NCBI RefSeq assembly: GCF_009754915.1
Contig: NZ_WPIK01000004.1
Span: 1 to 64,000, forward strand
Reading direction: 5' to 3'
From: Mucilaginibacter arboris
GTDB taxonomy: Bacteria > Bacteroidota > Bacteroidia > Sphingobacteriales > Sphingobacteriaceae
Length of the DNA: 64,000 nucleotides
The position numbers and the translations under genes are program-made. A model generated the notes under the pieces. It searched no databases. It saw only the letters and a program-made list of their open reading frames with translations, and was not told the DNA's origin. How positions within the stretch are numbered: the stretch's first letter is position 1; each line of letters opens with the position of its first letter. Of this stretch, positions 8,892-16,927 are shown piece by piece.

Positions 8892-9338
8892 ATGAAAATT
8901 GAAAAATATCCGGTTAACATTGGTGAGACTTCTATGGTCTTTGAATTTGTAAGTGAAGGTATAAACGGCAAAATCTCTAAACTGGTTATTTATTGCGAAA
9001 CACATTTGCATAACTTCTACAACTTAGGCTTTGGCGATAAAGACGAAACTACAGGGGAAATTGACGATGAAGTTGTTACCAACAATGGCGACAGTGAAAA
9101 AGTATTAGCGACTGTTGCCTCTACTTTATACACCTTTACAGATAAATTTCCGCAAGCAATGGTTTTTGCAATAGGCAGTACAAAAGCACGTACACGGCTT
9201 TACAGGTTAGGGATAAGTAATAATGTGGAAGAAATTGAAGAAGATTTTGAGGTATTTGGGCTTGTAGATAAAAATTGGCAACCATTTGAAAAACAAACAG
9301 AATTTGAAGCGTTTTTAGTAAAAAGAAAAAAGAAGTAA
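8892..9338 (+). CDS. DUF6934-like protein of unknown function
   Basis: This 148-residue soluble protein resembles the DUF6934 group of Bacteroidota (opening MKIEKYPVNIGE followed by a VFEFVSEGINGKI strand). The match is from memory and tentative. The middle is acidic, the fold is probably alpha/beta, and the end is basic (KRKKK). A small gene follows after 9 bp, an arrangement seen in toxin-antitoxin loci, but no catalytic motif is visible. Confidence 0.7.
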   Translation: MKIEKYPVNIGETSMVFEFVSEGINGKISKLVIYCETHLHNFYNLGFGDKDETTGEIDDEVVTNNGDSEKVLATVASTLYTFTDKFPQAMVFAIGSTKARTRLYRLGISNNVEEIEEDFEVFGLVDKNWQPFEKQTEFEAFLVKRKKK

Positions 9339-9347
9339 CTTTATAAT

Positions 9348-9500
9348 ATGAAACAAACAAAAAATTCCGGTAAAAAACCTGTTATCAATAAGGTTGATAA
9401 AAGTTTAGACAAATATCTTGAAAAAGGACTGTTTAAAGATAAAATTGAAAAGGCTAACCATATACTTAAAACTGTTGGAATTCCTAAATTTGAAGAATAG
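9348..9500 (+). CDS. Small basic protein, 50 aa
   Basis: This 50-residue reading frame starts 9 bp after the DUF6934-like stop, with a lysine-rich N terminus (MKQTKNSGKK) and a helical centre (DKYLEKGLFKDKIEKANHIL). Close spacing, same strand and similar AT-rich composition suggest co-expression. Function is unknown; a small partner or antitoxin is a guess. Confidence 0.55.
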   Translation: MKQTKNSGKKPVINKVDKSLDKYLEKGLFKDKIEKANHILKTVGIPKFEE

Positions 9501-9553
9501 CTTTAATTTATTTTTATAAAGACAAGTAAAAAAATAATAAAAGTAAAGCCCTT

Positions 9554-9561
9554 TACTTTTG
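9554..9561 (+). promoter_or_regulatory. -7 box before the JmjC-like gene
   Basis: TACTTTTG matches TAnnTTTG, 104 bp upstream of the next start. The -33 element is not clear. Confidence 0.35.
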
Positions 9562-9665
9562 ACAACCATTTACTAAAATAATGTATCTAAAATCATCCGT
9601 TTTACGTATGATTTGCATTCGCTGTTAAAAATTGCACTAACAGCAAAATCATTATTTCTGATACA

Positions 9666-10550
9666 ATGGTTTCAAATCAAACCCAACCAAAAGCTGATGC
9701 TGTTTTTACCATCGATAAACGCAGCAACCTTTCTCAGGCAGATTTAATTAAAGAATATATTGAACCTTCTGTTCCTGTTGTGCTTACCGATGCTGCCCGA
9801 AACTGGAAAGCAATGGGCAAATTAACACCACAATTTTTTAAAGAAAATTATGGAAATTTAACTAAAGAGATAAAAGGGGTTGCGTACAAAATGGCTGATG
9901 TAGTGGATATGATTATGAAAGCCACACCAGAAAACCAGGCTCCTTATCCTTACAATTTCAACCTTAAACAATACTTTCCCGAACTGCTGACAGATTTTAC
10001 CCCGGAAATATTATACAGTAAAAGCGACCGGATCAATCATCCATTATTACCGCAGTTTCTTTTGCATGGCACAACACCTTACGAAATATTTTTAGGCGGA
10101 AAAGGTTCCTTTTTCCCTTTCCTGCATATTGATGCTTTAAACTTGCACACGCAAATTACGCAGGTTTATGGTTCTAAAGATTTCATTTTGTACCCGCCTG
10201 AACAAACGCCTTACTTGTATCCGAATGCTAATAATGCAAAGTTTTCCTGGGTTGATATTTTCAATCCGGATTACAAAAAACATCCTTTATTTAAGGAAGC
10301 AAAACCTTTAAAATTTACTTTAAATGAAGGTGAAACACTTTTGTTTCCAACCGGCTGGTGGCATTCTACCCAAATCCACGAACCTTGTATTTCTTTTGGC
10401 CGGTCGCAGTTAAATGCAGCTAATTGGGATCTGTTTATTGCTGATAATTACCGTGCTTTGAAAAAGAAGGTTTCTGTTCTGGCTTCGCCGTTATTGGTTT
10501 ATGGCAAAATTGCTGGTGGTATTATTAACAGGCAGGAAAGTTTAATTTGA
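9666..10550 (+). CDS. Cupin-like/JmjC-domain 2OG-Fe(II) oxygenase
   Basis: This 294-residue protein belongs to the cupin-8/JmjC-like group. An N-terminal segment (PVVLTDAARNWKAMGKLTP) is typical of these enzymes. The iron site is H154-x-D156 in FLHIDALNLH with H233 in GWWHST. Related enzymes hydroxylate protein side chains using 2-oxoglutarate and oxygen, or act on small molecules. The target is unknown. The gene stands alone with 165 bp of upstream DNA. Confidence 0.83.
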   Translation: MVSNQTQPKADAVFTIDKRSNLSQADLIKEYIEPSVPVVLTDAARNWKAMGKLTPQFFKENYGNLTKEIKGVAYKMADVVDMIMKATPENQAPYPYNFNLKQYFPELLTDFTPEILYSKSDRINHPLLPQFLLHGTTPYEIFLGGKGSFFPFLHIDALNLHTQITQVYGSKDFILYPPEQTPYLYPNANNAKFSWVDIFNPDYKKHPLFKEAKPLKFTLNEGETLLFPTGWWHSTQIHEPCISFGRSQLNAANWDLFIADNYRALKKKVSVLASPLLVYGKIAGGIINRQESLI

Positions 10551-10651
10551 TAGAATAATAGAACAGCTTTACTTTTATTAGCTAAAAGTTATTTAAATAA
10601 CTACTCTAAAAATATTTCTGTTCCAAGTTAAATTCAACTACTTTCTACCCA

Positions 10652-10673
10652 TAAAAGAAGCATGCTTCTTTTA
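10652..10673. repeat. Two 12-mers fused as a perfect 22-bp palindrome
   Basis: A + copy (10652-10663) and a - copy (10662-10673) share their central AT, giving a perfect palindrome between convergent genes. Its last three bases (TTA) are the TAA stop of the GIN-domain gene. With no loop it is better seen as two head-to-head sites that can also act at the transcript end. Confidence 0.95.
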
Positions 10674-11387
10674 CTGTATCTTTTTTATACTTGCTGCACC
10701 AGAATTTGCATTATTAATTTTAGACGGATTACCTTTATACTGTACATCGCCGGCACCGCTTATATCAACGCTTAACTCGTTCAAAACGTTAATTTTACAG
10801 TGCGCTGCGCCTCTGGTTTCTATCCGGTAATTGGCTACTATAAAATCTAAAGCATTTAAATTTCCGGTCCCATTTAGCGTTACTAAGTTTTCGGTTGCTT
10901 GTCCTGTTAAATTAATTTCTGATGTTCCGCTTGCCAGCGTTTTTACATTTGCTGCACTTAAATTCAGGTTTACTTTAGATACACCGGCCAGTTCCATATC
11001 AAAATCTTTAACAGACAACTTGCCATCAGAACTTAAATCCAGTGAACCGGAAGATTTTACAGCTTGAAAATCAGGATTTGTAATATCAATTTCCATCGTT
11101 CCGGCATTACAAATGCTTCCTTTTGTACTGATTTTGAGTTCATCTCCGCTTATATCAGTTTGAATAAGTTTCAGCAAATTATCATCGGCAGTAATTTTAA
11201 CGGACGGGCTTCCTTGTTTCAACACCAATTTATATGCCCCAATAAGATTAAGTTTAGTAAAAGCAGCAACTTTACGGTTTTCCGAAACTGCTTTACCAGA
11301 ACCTTTTACGCATGAGTTATTGCAGGACGCAAGCAAAGAAAAAAGAAGTACAAATGCCGATAAAATAAGTAGCGGTTGCTTTTTCAT
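10671..11387 (-). CDS. GIN-domain (DUF2807) lipoprotein
   Basis: This 238-residue protein has a lipobox ending LLASC (C22), then a head-GIN/DUF2807 beta-solenoid. The repeats show the usual pattern: KVAAFTKLNLIGAYKLVL, then KITADDNLL and short G/S-rich turns (LSADISGAG-like). These proteins sit on the outer membrane or in the periplasm of Bacteroidota; their function is not established. Its stop codon lies inside a 12-mer palindrome. Confidence 0.85.
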   Translation of the reverse strand: MKKQPLLILSAFVLLFSLLASCNNSCVKGSGKAVSENRKVAAFTKLNLIGAYKLVLKQGSPSVKITADDNLLKLIQTDISGDELKISTKGSICNAGTMEIDITNPDFQAVKSSGSLDLSSDGKLSVKDFDMELAGVSKVNLNLSAANVKTLASGTSEINLTGQATENLVTLNGTGNLNALDFIVANYRIETRGAAHCKINVLNELSVDISGAGDVQYKGNPSKINNANSGAASIKKIQ

Positions 11388-11428
11388 AACGTTTTAAGTG
11401 TTTTAGGTTGATACAAATTTTTTGCCGG

Positions 11429-11440
11429 TAAAAGAAGCAT
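11429..11440 (+). repeat. 12-mer in recQ-GIN gene spacer
   Basis: Exact copy (GCCGGTAAAAGAAGCATTGG). It sits in the loop of a small hairpin, TGCCGG (11424-11429) with CCGGCA (11446-11451). Confidence 0.95.
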
Positions 11441-11462
11441 TGGTTCCGGCAAAATTGATGCT

Positions 11463-13355
11463 TTAAAGATAATATTTTTCTCCATCAGATTTTATTTTTC
11501 CGGCATCTAACAGTCTTCGTATTACTTCCAGTTTTTCCTTTTCGCGTCCCGTTCTTAACGACTGCATCAACTCTTCAACAGAACTGCTTTGTATGGAAAG
11601 CTGATCGATCACTTCCTGCGTTATCCGGTCAAATATTTCTGATGCTTTTTCCAGCCTTTTATTTTCCAGGCAAATATCACAATGGCCGCAAATTGGTGCC
11701 TCCGGTTCATCTAAATAAGCTAACAACATTCTGCTCCGGCATTGCCTGCTTTCGGCATAAGTAAAAACAGCTTCCATTTTTTGGTGGAAAACCTTTTTTC
11801 GGTCTTCCAGGAATTTGCGGTCGATAAAAACATGCAAATTATCCTGACGTGCACGCGTAAAAGTAACTTGCGGCTGATCGGTTTGCGGCAGATAACTTAA
11901 AACACCTTGCTCTTCCAGATATTTTAATTGTGCAATTACCTGCTGTACGCTTTGGTTTAAACGATGTGCAATTTCCAATTCACGAATGCGGACATAATTT
12001 TCAAAAGAACCGCCATAAGTGCGAAGCAAAGTTTTAATAAAAAAATCATAACCGGAATTTTCAATCTGGAAACGGTACAAATCTTCATTCCCAATTTCAA
12101 AACGAAAACGCGAAGGCAAAAAAACACTTTCTGTAAAAGCTACATACTCATCCCGCTCTAAAAACTTTAAAGCATTTAAGGTTTTAACTGGATCAAGCTT
12201 AAACTGAGCACAAAAATTGCCAATATCCAGATCAAAACTTAAACCTTCTCCTGCGCCATAAGCCAGTTGCGTGTAATTGCCGAGGTAATGATAGGTTTTT
12301 TTAATTTCTTCTACCGAAGGAAAACTCAGTTCAAACTTTTTCTCCAGCTGCAAACGGTCGCTTTTGGTATAAAGCAGCACCGCATAAGCTTTTTGTCCGT
12401 CGCGCCCTGCCCGGCCGGCTTCCTGGTAATACGCTTCCAAACTCTCGGGAACATCTTTATGGATTACAAAACGGACATCTGGTTTATCAATTCCCATTCC
12501 GAAAGCGTTCGTAGCAACAATAATCCGAACATCGTTATTTTTCCAGTTTTCCTGTTTAATGGAACGTTCTTCGGCTGTTAATCCTGCGTGATAAAAATCA
12601 GCAGGAATTTGGTGTTGATTTAAATATTTGGCCGTTTCAAAAGTTTCGCGCCTGCTTCTTACATAAATAATCCCGCTTCCTTTTACGCCGTGAATCACGT
12701 CCAGCATTTTGCGCAGCTTGTTTTCATCGCCCTGAACTACGTAACTTAAATTTTGCCTTTCGAAGCTTTGCTGAAAAACATTGCTTCTTTTAAACAACAA
12801 TTTTTGTTGAATATCTTCCCGGACTTGCGCCGTTGCGGTTGCCGTTAAAGCCAGGACCGGAACGTTTGGATGAAGCTGGCGAAGATCGGCCAAATGAAGA
12901 TAAGACGGACGAAAATCATAACCCCAAGCTGAAATGCAATGTGCTTCGTCAACCGCAAAAAGGTTTACATCCATGTACCTGATGCGTTCGCGGACCAGTT
13001 CTGACAGTAACCTTTCTGGCGACAGGTACAAAAACTTGATATTGCCGTAAACACAATTATCCAACGCAATATCCACTTCACGTCTGCCCATTCCGGAAAC
13101 AATGCTGATGGCTTCAATTCCTTTGGCTTTCAGGTTTTCTACCTGATCCTTCATCAACGCGATCAATGGAGAAACTACGATGCAAATGCCATCTTTTGCC
13201 ATTGCCGGAACCTGGAAACAGACGGATTTTCCGCCGCCGGTTGGCAACAGCGCTAAGGTATCGTATCCTAATAAAACGGATTGGATAATGTCTTCCTGCA
13301 TTGGCCGGAACGTTTCGTGCTTCCAGTAATGCTGAAGGATTTCTTGTATAGTCAT
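11463..13355 (-). CDS. recQ: RecQ-family DNA helicase, Bacteroidota-type
   Basis: This superfamily-2 3'-5' helicase works in recombination and repair. Motifs are Walker A LPTGGGKS (38-45), DEAH (136-139), ALTATAT and YYQEAGRAGRDG. The zinc cluster C539, C556, C559, C562 sits near the C terminus of the 630-residue protein. About 170 residues of winged-helix-like sequence lie between the helicase core and the zinc site, where E. coli RecQ has it immediately after the core. No HRDC domain is apparent. A TAACTTTG box lies 15 bp upstream. A partial repeat (12782-12791) encodes KRSN. Confidence 0.9.
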   Translation of the reverse strand: MTIQEILQHYWKHETFRPMQEDIIQSVLLGYDTLALLPTGGGKSVCFQVPAMAKDGICIVVSPLIALMKDQVENLKAKGIEAISIVSGMGRREVDIALDNCVYGNIKFLYLSPERLLSELVRERIRYMDVNLFAVDEAHCISAWGYDFRPSYLHLADLRQLHPNVPVLALTATATAQVREDIQQKLLFKRSNVFQQSFERQNLSYVVQGDENKLRKMLDVIHGVKGSGIIYVRSRRETFETAKYLNQHQIPADFYHAGLTAEERSIKQENWKNNDVRIIVATNAFGMGIDKPDVRFVIHKDVPESLEAYYQEAGRAGRDGQKAYAVLLYTKSDRLQLEKKFELSFPSVEEIKKTYHYLGNYTQLAYGAGEGLSFDLDIGNFCAQFKLDPVKTLNALKFLERDEYVAFTESVFLPSRFRFEIGNEDLYRFQIENSGYDFFIKTLLRTYGGSFENYVRIRELEIAHRLNQSVQQVIAQLKYLEEQGVLSYLPQTDQPQVTFTRARQDNLHVFIDRKFLEDRKKVFHQKMEAVFTYAESRQCRSRMLLAYLDEPEAPICGHCDICLENKRLEKASEIFDRITQEVIDQLSIQSSSVEELMQSLRTGREKEKLEVIRRLLDAGKIKSDGEKYYL

Positions 13356-13370
13356 TTATAGTTAGGCCGC

Positions 13371-13378
13371 CAAAGTTA
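13371..13378 (-). promoter_or_regulatory. -7 box before recQ
   Basis: On the minus strand TAACTTTG fits TAnnTTTG and ends 15 bp before the recQ ATG. Confidence 0.45.
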
Positions 13379-13447
13379 TCAAAACGCATCAATATTATTA
13401 AATTCGCGCAGGATCAACAGAAAACTAAACCTGTTTTTTTGATGTTC

Positions 13448-13492
13448 ATGCTGATGAAAGCCATGCTTCTTTTATCAGCATAAAAACAGCAT
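13448..13492. repeat. 12-mer inside a hairpin plus a variant copy
   Basis: An exact minus-strand 12-mer (13463-13474) sits in the loop between ATGCTGAT (13448-13455) and ATCAGCAT (13474-13481). It is followed at once by the variant TAAAAACAGCAT (13481-13492). It lies between the divergent genes recQ and the 104-aa gene. Confidence 0.85.
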
Positions 13493-13522
13493 GACAGATT
13501 TTTATTAACCAGAAAATTAAAA

Positions 13523-13837
13523 ATGAGAACTTCGCCTGTACCTATTTCACACGACCGCTTAATCCAGTTAAAACCAATTGAACAAAACCACGATCAGTAT
13601 GTAGACGATCATTTAACACGTTATTTTATTTATGAAATTGATGATAACCGCTGGCAGGATGTAACGCCGGAAGGAGAAACCGAATATGAGCTGCAATCAA
13701 TTAAACAAGAACCGGCAAGTTTACCGGTTGGAATTTTAACGATTGATAACGAAAACGAAACTTTTTCTCTTGAAGGTGACCTAACCATCAGCAAGGAAGA
13801 CCAGACATTACTTTTTGAAGCAACAAAACAAATTTAA
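13523..13837 (+). CDS. Hypothetical protein, 104 aa
   Basis: I do not recognise this acidic 104-residue protein. It has no signal peptide, membrane segment or cysteine. The sequence alternates short beta-like stretches (RYFIYEIDDNRWQDVTPEGE, VGILTIDNE), suggesting a small beta-rich cytoplasmic domain. It ends at a strong palindrome and is monocistronic. Confidence 0.65.
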   Translation: MRTSPVPISHDRLIQLKPIEQNHDQYVDDHLTRYFIYEIDDNRWQDVTPEGETEYELQSIKQEPASLPVGILTIDNENETFSLEGDLTISKEDQTLLFEATKQI

Positions 13838-13860
13838 TAATAAAGCAATGTTAACTGTTG

Positions 13861-13894
13861 TATCGGCCGGACTTTAATTAAAGTCCGGCCGATA
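13861..13894. terminator. Perfect 34-bp palindrome, likely terminator
   Basis: Two 17-nt arms (TATCGGCCGGACTTTAA and its complement) meet with no spacer, 23 bp after the 104-aa gene, followed by CTGTTTTT. The GC-rich stem and trailing T fit a rho-independent terminator. Confidence 0.75.
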
Positions 13895-13948
13895 CTGTTT
13901 TTACCACCCATTTTTAAACAATTAAAAGCTGCTTACATTATTAAAAAC

Positions 13949-15121
13949 ATGACTGTTACGATCCCATCTTTGCTCGATAACGATTTTTACAAAATTACCA
14001 TGCAGCAGGGCGTTGTTAAATTATTTCCGGATGCCAAAGCACGCTATGAGTTTATTAACCGTGGGAAACACATTTTTCCGGATGGTTTTGCCGAAGCTTT
14101 AAGACAATCGGTTGATGCGATGGCGGGTTTAAAATTAACTTTAGAAGAGAAAAAATATCTGTTAAAAACCTGTCCGTACCTCGATCATGCTTATCTTGAT
14201 TTTTTGCAGGGCTATTGCTACAATCCACGGGAAGTAACCATCAGCCAAAACGGCGGCCGGCTTACTGTTTTTATCGAAGGTTTTTGGTACCGTACCATTT
14301 TATGGGAAGTGCCGCTGATGGCTTTAATTTGCGAACTGTATTACCAATTAAACCATCTGGAAAGAATATCCGATGAAGAGGTAATGAGCAGGGCTACACA
14401 AAAAATAGAAAAATTTAAAGAGCTGAATATTACACTTGCCGATTTTGGTACGCGCCGACGGCATTCCTACCAGGTACAAAGTTTAGTGGTAAAAGCTTTA
14501 AAGGAAAACGGAGCAGGAACTTTTATCGGAACAAGCAACGTACAACTTGCCATGCTTAATCAAACTAAACCAATTGGCACACATGCGCACGAATGGTTTA
14601 TGTTCCATGCGGCAAAATACGGTTTTAAAATGGCCAATAGTTTGGGTTTGCAACATTGGGCCGAAGTTTACCGCGGCGATCTTGGTATTGCACTTTCTGA
14701 TACTTATACCACCGAAATATTTTTTAAACAGTTTGATAAAATGTTTTCCAAATTGTTTGACGGCGTGCGGCACGACAGCAGCGACCCCATCGAATTTGCC
14801 GAAAAAACCATCCGGCATTATCAAAACCTGGGGATTGACCCTTTATCAAAAACCATTATCTTTTCGGATGCGCTTAATTATGAAAAAGTAAAACGCATTG
14901 TTGATTTTTGCAGCGGTAAAATTGGCATGTCTTTCGGCATCGGCACCAATTTAACCAATGATGCCGGGTTAGAACCATTAAACATTGTGGTTAAAATGAC
15001 AGAAGCAAAACCAGCACTCGGCGAATGGACGAAAGTAGTTAAGCTATCTGACGAACATGGCAAATATACAGGCGATGAAGAAACTATTAAACTCGCCAAA
15101 ACTATTCTGAATATTGTTTAA
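13949..15121 (+). CDS. pncB: Nicotinate phosphoribosyltransferase
   Basis: PncB makes nicotinate mononucleotide from nicotinate and PRPP with ATP hydrolysis, for NAD salvage. The 390 residues are normal for the bacterial enzyme. Visible motifs are SLLDNDFYKITMQQ at the N terminus, DFGTRRRHSYQVQ, GTSNVQLA, HDSSDPIEFAEK and FSDALNYEK. No nadM or pncA partner is adjacent. A short stem (AGCAGC/GCTGCT, 15121-15139) just after the stop may end the transcript. Confidence 0.93.
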   Translation: MTVTIPSLLDNDFYKITMQQGVVKLFPDAKARYEFINRGKHIFPDGFAEALRQSVDAMAGLKLTLEEKKYLLKTCPYLDHAYLDFLQGYCYNPREVTISQNGGRLTVFIEGFWYRTILWEVPLMALICELYYQLNHLERISDEEVMSRATQKIEKFKELNITLADFGTRRRHSYQVQSLVVKALKENGAGTFIGTSNVQLAMLNQTKPIGTHAHEWFMFHAAKYGFKMANSLGLQHWAEVYRGDLGIALSDTYTTEIFFKQFDKMFSKLFDGVRHDSSDPIEFAEKTIRHYQNLGIDPLSKTIIFSDALNYEKVKRIVDFCSGKIGMSFGIGTNLTNDAGLEPLNIVVKMTEAKPALGEWTKVVKLSDEHGKYTGDEETIKLAKTILNIV

Positions 15122-15171
15122 GCAGCTTTTTGTGCTGCTAATTTCCTTAAACATTTCTTTCGGTTTGATAT

Positions 15172-15179
15172 TATATTTG
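15172..15179 (+). promoter_or_regulatory. -7 box before the FRG gene
   Basis: TATATTTG fits TAnnTTTG and ends 19 bp before the FRG gene ATG. Confidence 0.5.
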
Positions 15180-15198
15180 AATAGAATGAATTAAAAAC

Positions 15199-15969
15199 AT
15201 GGCAGGCGAAAAAACGATCCAAAGCGTGGAAGAATATCTGGAGGTTATTAAAGCAAACAAAAAAAGGAATACAGATGCCGGAAACATGGAAGATTTTTTG
15301 TTCCGCGGACAAAAAGATGATTTCCCGCTGGTGCCTAAAATTGCGCGTTTAAAACCTAAAGAAGATTTATTTTCGACAGAGCGTTTGCTTTTACACGAGT
15401 TTAAAAGAACAAACTTTTTATTAATTGATACACAAAGGCCATTGGATGATTGGGATTATCTGACAATTGGCCAGCATTTTGGTTTGCCAACCCGACTTTT
15501 AGATTGGTCTAACAATGCATTAACAGCTTTGTGGTTTGCTATATGGGAAGAAAACCCGGAAAGAAAAACCTGTAAAAATGCTATTGTTTGGATACTGATG
15601 CCTGAAGCAAATGATTTTAATTTAGATACTGACGCTGTTCATCCTTTTGATATCCAGGAAACAAAGATCTTTCGGCCACGAATTATTAAACAACGGATCA
15701 ATAATCAGTCCGGCGTTTTTTGTATCCAGCCTGCTGCTGAAATTGAAAAAAAGATTGCTTTAAATGACGCGGAATCTTTCAAAAATAAACTTTTTAAAAT
15801 TAAAATCCCGTTTGAAAAGTTCCAGGAAATCCGGACAGACCTGAATACTTTAGGCGTAAACGCTTTCACTATTTTTCCGGAGCTGGAAGGCTTATGTTCG
15901 CATTTGCAATGGCGCTATTTTTATACCGATAAAAACAGCATAGCGGAAGCGAAGAGCCTAATAGAATAA
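15199..15969 (+). CDS. FRG-domain protein
   Basis: This 256-residue protein carries the FRG domain: the FRGQ tetrapeptide near residue 35, LLHEFKR, then LTIGQHFGLPTRLLDWSNNA and LTALWFA. FRG proteins are often found near phage-defence or mobile genes, but the domain's biochemical activity is unproven. Here it is a single gene with its own promoter box and no defence partner. A repeat variant (TAAAAACAGCAT, 15930-15941) lies in its 3' end. Confidence 0.83.
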   Translation: MAGEKTIQSVEEYLEVIKANKKRNTDAGNMEDFLFRGQKDDFPLVPKIARLKPKEDLFSTERLLLHEFKRTNFLLIDTQRPLDDWDYLTIGQHFGLPTRLLDWSNNALTALWFAIWEENPERKTCKNAIVWILMPEANDFNLDTDAVHPFDIQETKIFRPRIIKQRINNQSGVFCIQPAAEIEKKIALNDAESFKNKLFKIKIPFEKFQEIRTDLNTLGVNAFTIFPELEGLCSHLQWRYFYTDKNSIAEAKSLIE

Positions 15970-16006
15970 GTACAAATTGCTTAAATAAGTATTTGTGAAA
16001 ATAACA

Positions 16007-16894
16007 TCAACTCATTTTCTCTGCTTTAATCATGCGGTCTTTTCCCCTAAAATCCTTTCTTAATTCAATATTTACAAAGCCTTTTTGCCGCAAAAGTTCC
16101 GTTGTTTCCTGTCCGTATTTTTCGTTGATCTCAAAAAACAACAAGCCATTTTTTTCGAGGCTAAAAGAAGCATAAGCTGCAATGGCACGATAAAATATAA
16201 GCGGATCTTTTTCGGGGACAAATAAAGCAGTATGAGGTTCAAAACCCAATACGTTATTATGCATCTCTTCCTGTTCTGCTGGTGTAATGTAAGGCGGATT
16301 ACTAACGATGATGGAATATTGCAATGCTTCTTTTACCGGCTTAAAATTTAAAATATCTTGCTTTAAAAACTTTACTTCTACTCCGTTTAGCAAAGCATTT
16401 CTTTTCGCTGTTTGTAAAGCTTCTGCCGAAATATCCAAACCATAAACTTCTGCTTCTGCCCATTTTTTTTTGATCGCAACCGAAATACAACCGCTACCTG
16501 TGCCAATATCCAATATCCGTTCATCTTTCCGCTCTCCGCTCCTCTCATCGCCGCTCAAACTTTTTCTCTCCTCCAAAACCCACGCAACCAATTCTTCTGT
16601 TTCCGGCCGGGGAATTAATACGGAAGGATTGACTTCAAACTTCAACCCAAAAAAATCTGTTTCGCCTAAAGCATATTGCACTGGCATTCCGGTTTGCAGT
16701 TTTTTTGCTGTTAAAAGAAGCATTTGGATTTGATTGCCGGTTAGTTCTTTTTCGGGGAAAGCATGTAATTGTGTTTGCGATAATCCGGTTATAAAATTCA
16801 TCGATAAAAACATTATTCCCGGGAGCTCTTCCTCAGCATAAATTACTTTTAAATTTTCTTTAAGCCAAATTCGGGCTTCGCCAACAGTTTTCAT
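16007..16894 (-). CDS. prmC: Release factor glutamine methyltransferase
   Basis: PrmC methylates the GGQ glutamine of RF1 and RF2. The SAM site is LDIGTGSGCISVAI and the catalytic motif NPPYIT. I start at ATG 16894 (295 residues, MKTVGEARIW). An in-frame upstream extension to 16954 would run into ribD and add hydrophobic residues the family lacks. The gene contains three exact 12-mers, read in three different frames (YASFSL, PVKEAL, MLLLT). It diverges from ribD with only 33 bp between starts. Confidence 0.9.
   Translation of the reverse strand: MKTVGEARIWLKENLKVIYAEEELPGIMFLSMNFITGLSQTQLHAFPEKELTGNQIQMLLLTAKKLQTGMPVQYALGETDFFGLKFEVNPSVLIPRPETEELVAWVLEERKSLSGDERSGERKDERILDIGTGSGCISVAIKKKWAEAEVYGLDISAEALQTAKRNALLNGVEVKFLKQDILNFKPVKEALQYSIIVSNPPYITPAEQEEMHNNVLGFEPHTALFVPEKDPLIFYRAIAAYASFSLEKNGLLFFEINEKYGQETTELLRQKGFVNIELRKDFRGKDRMIKAEKMS
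16162..16173 (+). repeat. 12-mer inside prmC (ASF frame)
   Basis: Exact copy; on the coding strand it encodes YASFS. Confidence 0.95.
16324..16335 (-). repeat. 12-mer inside prmC (VKEA frame)
   Basis: Exact copy with full CCGG and TTG flanks, encoding PVKEAL just before NPPY. Confidence 0.95.
16712..16723 (+). repeat. 12-mer inside prmC (MLLL frame)
   Basis: Exact copy; on the coding strand it encodes MLLL. Confidence 0.95.
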
Positions 16895-16927
16895 GCAGCA
16901 AAGAACGGAAAAAGCTACTTTTACAGC

